A stretch of DNA of 64,000 nt from Polytrichum commune (Eukaryota; Streptophyta; Polytrichopsida; Polytrichales; Polytrichaceae): the NCBI GenBank assembly GCA_950295325.1, contig OX485804.1, forward strand, positions 38,194,001 to 38,258,000, read 5' to 3'. Under the pieces are notes generated by a model. It worked only from the letters and a program-made list of their open reading frames with translations, was not told where the DNA came from and searched no databases. Positions 56,930 through 64,000 of this stretch are shown one piece after another (position 1 is the stretch's first letter; each line of letters starts with the position of its first letter). Position numbers and translations under genes: made by a program.

Positions 56930-57420
56930 TAGAATAGTATGCTCACTAGTTTAGTTAGTAGGAGGAGGAAGTGGTGAGGAGAAGCAAGCGGCCTGGAGGC
57001 CCAATGCGCAGCGGATGGATAGTGGTGCAAGCACGGGAGGCGAATATCGGGGGAGCGACGGAGAGGGGACGGAGGCGGGTGGGGCGGGGATAAGGCCTTA
57101 TCCACGTACGCGCCCTTTTTCCCCTATTCTAGCTTACTTCGATACTCCCTCCCCTACCCTCCCCTTCCCTTCCTCCCTCGCTCGCTCCCCAGGACACTCG
57201 CCTGGGGACCATCTCCCCCTCGCCCCTCCCGTCCGCTCCCCTTCTCGCCCCCCTTTAATCCTCCTCCCCCCTGCAACTCTCGCCCCGCATCATCGTCATG
57301 TAAGTAACTCGCCCCGCCCCGCCCTGCCCCACGCATGCGCTCCTCACCGATCGCACCGCAGGTTCAGGTCCTGCAGCGCTTTCTCGCGGCTGCCTTACTC
57401 CTTTTGTTCCTTGTTAGGTG
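56930..57420 (+). promoter_or_regulatory. Probable NF-YC promoter and non-coding first exon
   Basis: Base composition changes sharply to GC- and C-rich (57080-57360), typical of a plant promoter and leader. GTCAT/GTAAGTAACT at 57296-57308 is a strong splice-donor match and could end a non-coding first exon, with a long leader intron running to just before the ATG at 59211. The transcription start and acceptor are not determined. The long frames here are composition artefacts. Confidence 0.45.
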
Positions 57421-59210
57421 CGTGCGTGCGTGCGTGCGTGGGAGACTCGCTCGCTCTTTGTCCTTTTTCTTTTTTTCTGCCGGATTATTTCTCGTGCGTG
57501 CTTTTCCCACCCCGTGCGGCCGGTCGGGGGGTGGCGGCAGTGCTTTCCCACTCGCGTTGTAGAGGTTGCGGGAACACTGAGTTTTTATTTTTATTTTTTA
57601 TAATCCCGTATGAGTGATTGCTGGATGTGTCGGGGAGGGATCGACCGTTTGGCGAGAGAGAGGGGTGTTGGTGCTGGTCAGTAGTAAGGGTCCGGTCTGT
57701 ACTGTGCTTGTCTGTGCACGGGTAGTGTTTGTCGGGATGGGAGGGATTGCATTGGATTAGATTAGAGTGGCGAGAACTGTGGGGAGAGTGCGTGCGGTTT
57801 TTTTTTTTTTTTTTTTTTCTTGGTGCTGGGAATCGGGAGAGGGCGATTTTTGGATGCCGGAGCTTTTGTCCATCTGGTGCGGTCTTTTGCACCGTGCGTG
57901 CGGTTGGCAGAGAGTGATCTGGGATTCTCGCGCGGCGGTCTGTTTCCATGGCCTCGCTGCAGACCTGGTGCGGACGCTAATTAATTCCGCTCGAGTCACG
58001 GCAGCAAGGGATCGTCCAATTGTCGGGGGATAGTGGTGCTGGCCAGTAGGAGATGAAGTGTGGTTTTATAACTACTGTCCATTCCACGGGTAGTAGGTGT
58101 CGGGATGGGAGGGTCGAATTGGATTACAGCGGTGAGAGTAGGGGAGTGTGCCGGAGTCGGTGTTAGTTATGTGGATTATGGTGAATGATGCTGTGTGTCG
58201 CTGTCTGTCGCGTGGCTTGCAGGAGGAGGAGGAGGTGGTGATGGAGAAGCTGAGCAAGGAGGATGAGGGGTCTAGCGTGGGAGAGGAGGTGGTAACTTAG
58301 AGTCGGCGATCTGTTGATAGTGATCTGGCGGGTTGAATTGAATAACTGTTCTTGGATGATCAAGGTCTCGTAGGGGCAGTAGGAGTCTACTATTGAGAAC
58401 TAGAATCCGGTGTCCTTGGACGCTGTAGGGAGGAGTCGGGGATTCATCCGCGGAGGGGGCAAGTGTAAATCGTTGCTCAAGTAGGATCGCGTTGAGGTCG
58501 ATCCTTGAGTAGGTGAGAAACTCAGTTTAACTAATTTGTCGACATTACAGAAACCGCACACCTCATTAGCTGGTGGGGACTCCTCATTTGCGCTTGGATA
58601 ATTAGGAGACGACAGCCAAGCGTACTTTTGTATGCTAGAAATCTAGTTTTCAACCCTTGCACCTTGAGCTGGAAAGAGTACCTAGTTGCTGCAGGAGTAT
58701 ACACCCGTGCGCCACAAGTAAAGACTACCAATACATTTTAGCAGGCTTTTACAGAAAGCGGCAACTATCGACTCCCTCCAATATGTCGACATTTCGGACC
58801 TGTCTGTCTCAAGCTAATTTTTTTAGAGAGTGAGAACACAGTTGTTGTAGAATCCTGCAAACGCAGTCCAGTATAGTCTACGCGGACACATACCTAAGTG
58901 GAAGTGACAGAATTCTAACTTGCTCGAGTCTGAGTCACGCCATCTTCCTAGCTCATTCCCCGCCGTCTGAGTCTTTGTCAGCTTGAAGTACTTCGTAGTA
59001 CGTGAATTTGGTACCAGTCTTAGTGTAATATCTGCAGTAAGATTGTTACACTGATCAATGTGGCCTGATACCTTGAGTCGATCAAAGTCTCCAGGAAATC
59101 TATAATATGCGCAAGTGTTCTTGTACCATTACGTCGAGTCAAAGAGATTTTCTCATAGCGAATAATTGTCAAGTGTAGAACGATCTCTGGTCTGCAAAAG
59201 GACCACAGTC
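57421..59210 (+). other. Probable NF-YC leader intron / 5' UTR
   Basis: It has a (GTGC)n tract at 57420-57441 and a poly(T) run at about 57799-57819. A candidate acceptor TGGTCTGCAAAAG or TTGTCAAGTGTAG lies shortly before the ATG. No separate gene is recognised; the frames at 57485-58033 and 58531 are chance. This reading as leader is inference. Confidence 0.4.
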
Positions 59211-60412
59211 ATGGAACAGCATGATCTGGACCAACACCAATTGGTACAGCAACAACAAGAGCAGCAGCAGCAGCAACAACATCATCAACAACAACAGGCG
59301 ATGAACAATATGCTGGCGCAGCAGCAGCCAAACATCCAGTATGCACAAAATATAGGCATGGCACAGCAATATCATCCATCCCAGTCCATGGGAGGAGGAG
59401 GGTCGGATACTTCACCCCCGCCAGGCCAGATTCAAGGGCAATCTGGAGCGTATCCTTCCGCATTAGCACAACAGCAACAGGCGCAGTTGAGCTATCAACA
59501 CCTACAGCAACAGCACCAACAGCAATTACAGCTGTTCTGGGCGAACCAGATGAGTGAAATTGAGCAGGTCGAACACCACTCATCCGAAATTTGCATCAAT
59601 GAACTTTCAATTTCAGTCTTCTTTGAGATCTGAGTCATAGCTCGACTCAGGTTAGCTCTATGTTCTAGTTGTGAATTGGAGATCCTGACAAGTACACTTG
59701 CCAGCATTTGAAATACACTCAGGAGAATAACAAGAATCCTTCGCGCTGGTACAATGTTCTAACTGAACTAGACAGTAGCTGAATGCACGCTGACGATAGT
59801 ACACGTGGTAATGTTTTTGGTCAGGTAAAGGATTTCAATAATCATCAACTGCCACTGGCGCGTATCAAGAAAATCATGAAAGCGGATGAGGATGTCCGAA
59901 TGATTTCGGCGGAAGCCCCCGTCCTTTTCGCAAAGGCATGTGAAATGTTTATACTGGAGCTCACTCTTCGGTCGTGGATCCATACAGAGGAGAACAAGCG
60001 GCGCACATTGCAGAAGAACGACATTGCAGCGGCTATTACCCGCACTGACATTTTTGATTTCCTAGTGGACATTGTCCCTCGTGACGAGGTTAACAAGGAA
60101 GATGGCCTTGGTGTTCCTCGCGGTGCCATGCCTGTAGGTAGCCCTGTCAGCTACGAAGGTGTGTACTACATGCAAGCACCTCAGGGTGCACATGTTGCAC
60201 CTGCAGCTATGGGCGCTCCTGCTATGATGGGCTCACCGATGATGGTTGCAAGACCACCACCAATGGCAATGGATCCCAACATCTATCAGCAGCAGCGGCC
60301 ACCCATGCAGTACATGCAGCAACCGCCGATGCAACAGATGTGGCAGCCACCACCATCCCAGCAGGTGCCTCCCAACCAACAACAAGGTGGTGGTATGCCT
60401 CCAAGTAGCTGA
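59211..60412 (+). CDS. NF-YC: Nuclear transcription factor Y subunit C (2 coding exons)
   Basis: NF-YC dimerises with NF-YB through histone folds and joins NF-YA to bind CCAAT boxes in the nucleus (established). Coding exons are 59211-59567 and 59825-60412 (119 + 195 residues, 314 aa). The junction TGAGCAG/gtcgaa..ggtcag/GTAAAGG gives the conserved [19 protein letters not shown]. Exon 1 encodes a Gln-rich activation-type region (runs of Q near residues 13-30 and 85-115) ending [17 protein letters not shown]. Exon 2 has the histone fold (about 127-205): [56 protein letters not shown] and [12 protein letters not shown]. The C-terminus is rich in Met, Pro and Gln. The donor is weak after GT; if the intron is retained the protein ends at 59633 without the histone fold. 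Confidence 0.95.
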
Positions 60413-61480
60413 CAGACCGACTCGATTAATGAATGAAATGGGCGATTGAGTGGAGGTCGAGTTGGACAAAAATCCTGAGGTGGAGTTTGTGAGGAGGGGG
60501 GCTCTAGAAGGAAAGACTTGCTCGCTTGGTTTCTTGCATGCCTGTGCCCAAAGCCTTGTAAGTTACGTTCTGGTCTAGGAGCTGAGATAATTCTTTTGGA
60601 GCTAATTTCATTCCGTAGCCTAATTCCGGGCGATGCTGCTCCTGGTTTTCTGGACTGTATACTAATGTGTGCAATTTGTACTCTAGAGTTAAAGCCCATG
60701 GATAACTTATCCCATTGCAACCCCAGTGGTCAGCCGTATAAAGGACTTACCTGTTGGAGGTTGCGCTTTGTTTTGGAGTCAGTTCCTGAATACCCTGTTC
60801 CAATCCCTGGACCATGAATGGTATGGACGCTGGACATGTCAAGATTCAAGATGTACATTGATTCTACTACAGTATCTAACTTCGCGAGTTCTGACTCTCA
60901 TAGGAGTATTTTGGGGGACCTCTTCTGCATTGAGTTTGTTTTGATATTCTATAACGTTGGAGAACTGAGCCACTGTCGAAAGTTACAAAATGAGGTGTAC
61001 AGCATTAAATCTGGAGATGCTATTACTTAGGTACATACATGTCTAAGGTTTCTTTGAATTTGATGGGGTTTGGATATGGCCGGTGTTTCCAACGCACTTC
61101 TAAAAGACTTGTTCAAATAGATCCCCGAAAGGATCACTTTGATGCTGTTAGGAGTAGAAGAATGGTTCTGGATCTTGCACAATGTAGTTTAGAAGCGATT
61201 ACTTCAAGGATTTATCATCACTGTACATATGTTATTGTTTCCGGAAGAAACTTGGTATGGATGGCTTGAATCATGGATTGTTGGACTGTTGCAGGTTTGA
61301 AATGCAAGGATTTTGAAGTGGCAGGTTTTGTCGTCCAAGGAGGAAGTATTTATAGAAGATGGTAGACCAACTTTTAAGGCTACACTAAAAAAGAAGTTAC
61401 TTGTCCTTACATATTTGTCCATACAAAAAAAGTTAACATATTTGTCCTTACATGAGGTCGAGCCATTTAAAGTTGGAGAC
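60413..61480 (+). other. NF-YC 3' UTR and downstream sequence
   Basis: The first 400-500 bases after the stop resemble a plant 3' UTR. No separate coding region is supported. Frames at 60518-60817 and 61039-61269 have no domain. Confidence 0.45.
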
Positions 61481-61711
61481 AGGGAATTATCCTACACAAG
61501 CGTACCTCTCTCATTCATCCAACATAAAAATCCTGAAATAGTATGAAACCTGGAACTTAATTTTTGAGTTGATTTGACACTGGAATGAGCTTGAAAGACC
61601 TTGAAATAGTCTACTTGAGGTCATTTGAGATGAATTGGCCACAAACTTATAGGGAAGCAAGTTTATTATGATGGATGGATGAGGGGTATGCTCATATATA
61701 ATAATTCCCTC
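61481..61711. mobile_element. MITE family A, copy 3 (231 bp)
   Basis: AGGGAATTATCCTACACAAG, CGTACCTCTCTCATTCATCC and AACATAAAAATCCTGAAATA at the left; GATGGATGAGGGGTATGCTC and ATATATAATAATTCCCT at the right form inverted ends. The interior (GAGGTCATTTGAGATGAATT, GGGAAGCAAG) matches copies 1 and 2. Confidence 0.8.
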
Positions 61712-64000
61712 CTTTGAAGTTGAATCATTGAGTTTGTCTAATGAGCTCTTACTGAGGGGTGAAAGGGAACTACTGCACACCATCAAAATCATTGTGTGAA
61801 CAAAATCACTTTTACAAACGCCAGTAGGTACCTTGTAAGTACCTAGGAGGGTCAATTTGGCTAAATGAGTTCCATGAAGTTGACCAAATTAGAAGCCATA
61901 CAATTTTCCAAGACTCCAAATGTATTTTGTGGCTCTAATCTCAACTTGAAACAAACTTCTCGTAATTAAAGTAACATATATATTACAAATATGTAGAGAG
62001 CGTATTAACCTACAAGTGTCAGTATAGTAGAAGTGCCTTTGATGAGCAATTTGAGCACTTGGAGACTCTCACAAGAAAAGTTGCAAAATTTCAAAGAAAG
62101 TTGTCAAAATTGGCAAATCGATAAAAATGTTAATGCAATTGTGTTCATGAAAATTTGACAATGTGTGCTTGAGATATGATGAATGAATTTCAAGGGTTAT
62201 TTGCATTCTAAAGTGGTCATGTTGACTGCCCAAAAGTGATCAATGTTGAGCGTTTATTTTTTTCGTAATCTCTTTTAATCAATGAGCTATATTTTTTGAT
62301 TAATCCTTAGAATAATATCATTGGTACTCAAATTTTTCTATGCACTTGCTCACTTTGGGGCCAAACTAGGTGTTGAAGTTGGGTACTACTGCTCTTCAAG
62401 AATTCATGTGAGAAGATAAGAACTAGCTAGTTACAAGTTGGTGCTCACATAACACCTAAGGGATGAATACTTTGAGCACTTGAGACCAAAATGTGCTTGC
62501 AAATTGTCATGAAAATCTCCAAAAATTAATATTTTCCAACTCAAGGTTTATACAATTTATTCAAGGAAATTGCATTTCGATCGATTCATATATGATTAAT
62601 GAAGGTCAAAAGTTCTTTGTGATTTAAAATGGCTACATACACCCTCATTAACAAATAATGTTCAATTCTTTCTCAGTCAACGATTTTTTTTTTATGTCAT
62701 TCTATATTTAAATTCAATAAAAATATCCTTAGAGGAATGCTATTATTATTTTTCAAGTTGGAATATGCACCTAGTTGCCACCCCTGGCTTGGGGATTTTG
62801 TTTCCCAACACATATCGAGGGGGGCAGTAAAAACGTATCCCCTTATACGTTTGTTGTTGATTCATCCTAATTTAACTTCATAGATTAATTTAGGGTGTCT
62901 AGCCCCGATTGAAATGTTAATTTGGCTGCAAATGTTAACTCACGGTCTTTACATAGGTAGTTTTCGATGTTTTCATCCTCTTCTTTGATGGTGCCATGAA
63001 CGTTTCCCCCCATCTTGAGCTTCATGGCCTCTAGGTAAGCTCATCCATTATGGATGAAGGAGCATGAGTTAAACACACTCCCCATAAATTGTGGGCTAAT
63101 TCGTTTTGATTGAATTAAGCAATGAATGCCATTAAATGAAGATCATTGAGTCTTAATTATGTTTTACAATCAAATATGATGTTGGAGTTGGGTCACTGAC
63201 ATAATTGGGCGTCTGTATGAAGTCATGAGAAGGTAAGAACTATTAATATGAGCAACAGAGCTCGTGATGTTGGTGGTGCTGGGAGTCTCTTAAAGATAGA
63301 CACATGTCCAACTAGCTTTCCAAACCAAAAGGGCCACATGCCAACAATCCATCCTGAAAACAAACATGTGACAAAAGAAAGAGAAAAATAAATGTGGAAA
63401 GGTGGGGAACTACAAGCACAAAAGGTGGACATGGTGGAAGAAATTAGGGAGAGTTGGCATGCATCGAGCTAAGGTGGCAATTCGGCATGGACAATAGGAC
63501 AAAGTAGGATAATTTTATTGAAAGAAAAGAAAATTCATATTGCTTTTCTTAAAAAGCTTCATGGGGACATGCTGATGGATCATAAGGGGCTTATGAACAT
63601 GGGCATACATGCACATGACGGGTATACACATGCCTAAGCATAGACATATGATTATATGGTTGCATGAGGTTGGGTTCATCTAGTATAGTATATGAATGCA
63701 TACGGACGGGAATTGGACATGGGTCCAAACTAATAACTTACATAAGACCTAATAAGAGTCTTTGAACCAAGAAACTCACTCCTTCTCACTATCTCTTCTC
63801 TCTCTCTCACGGAATTAGGCGCCTTACATGAAATTCATGACTTGAAGGTAAGCACTTGGTAACTCACATGACATGAGCTCACGCTCACTCTCACTCTCTC
63901 TCTCACTCACTCTCACACACCCAAAACGAAACAATTGAGCAATCGTTCGGCTTCAATTGATACTTGGCAACACTGGTGGCAGGACGATGATTGCAGATAT
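61712..64000. other. Gene-free AT-rich stretch to window end
   Basis: No gene is supported. (CT)n-rich tracts lie near 63796-63812 and 63885-63915. The CCCCATAAATTGTGGGCTAATT motif (split here) near 63080 resembles motifs at 29980 and 30240. It may contain decayed repeats that cannot be delimited by eye. Confidence 0.45.

Noticed and set aside
57015-57617. 200-codon frame upstream of NF-YC
   Set aside because: A proline/serine/cysteine-rich translation of a C-rich promoter region, with no conserved motif.
57485-57949. 154-codon minus-strand frame upstream of NF-YC
   Set aside because: It includes a lysine run from the poly(T) tract and lies inside the probable leader intron of a gene on the other strand.
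59166-59633. NF-YC as a single 155-codon frame starting upstream of the ATG at 59211
   Set aside because: The upstream start is not an ATG, and the conserved [17 protein letters not shown] junction requires splicing from 59567 to 59825.

Overview
This window is plant nuclear DNA, AT-rich and dominated by transposable elements and their debris. Three ordinary plant genes with spliced structures stand out: 4-hydroxyphenylpyruvate dioxygenase (HPPD, minus strand, 3 coding exons, 1658-4873), cytosolic 60S acidic ribosomal protein P2 (plus strand, 3 coding exons, 18296-19307) and an NF-YC transcription factor subunit (plus strand, 2 coding exons, 59211-60412). The protein sequences are clearly land plant (FHHIEFW..CGDA in [33 protein letters not shown] in NF-YC). 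The large spacing, MITE load and extra early HPPD intron would fit a seed-free plant such as a fern or lycophyte, but that is inference, and the species cannot be fixed from the sequence alone.

Layout: 0-5.5 kb holds HPPD and its promoter; HPPD intron 1 is filled with about eight degenerate tandem repeats. 5.5-18 kb is gene-free and contains MITEs, a 5'-truncated SINE-like copy, and a fragment that looks like a LINE. 18.0-19.5 kb is the P2 gene. 19.5-56.5 kb is a long repeat region with: a broken hAT-type transposase (about 25 kb), a 235-bp tandem duplication (27 kb), several MITE families, multiply nested MITE composites (32.5-34.9 kb), a terminal-inverted-repeat element carrying an exon-like gene fragment (36.4-37.2 kb), a C/A-rich minus-strand LINE-like element split by a TATA-containing, GAAGAC-rich segment (39.8-45.7 kb), and a 1.36-kb Tigger/pogo-like element with a 229-codon transposase remnant (52.5-53.9 kb). 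56.9-60.9 kb is the NF-YC gene with a GC-rich promoter region. 61-64 kb is repeat-rich, with no gene recognised.

Repeat families were named here by comparing copies within the window: A (about 230-bp MITE, 3 copies), B (about 500-bp PIF/Harbinger-like MITE with TWA target duplications, 5 copies plus a scrap), C (about 215-bp MITE with TCTCCCC ends, 8 copies, a favourite insertion target), D (240-bp SINE-like retroelement with 11-12 bp target duplications, 3 copies plus a related 3' end), E (about 260 bp, 2 copies), F and G (MITEs, 2 copies each), H (TIR element, 2 copies), J (tandem about 180-240-bp units plus one solo copy), and single TIR elements L, M, N, Q, R and S. The genes have no evident functional link to each other: HPPD makes homogentisate for plastoquinone/tocopherol and tyrosine breakdown, P2 is part of the ribosomal stalk, and NF-YC is a CCAAT-binding histone-fold subunit. 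No new multi-gene system is visible. The most unusual features are the nested-MITE architecture, the SINE-like family with an empty-site paralog, and the repeats in the HPPD intron.
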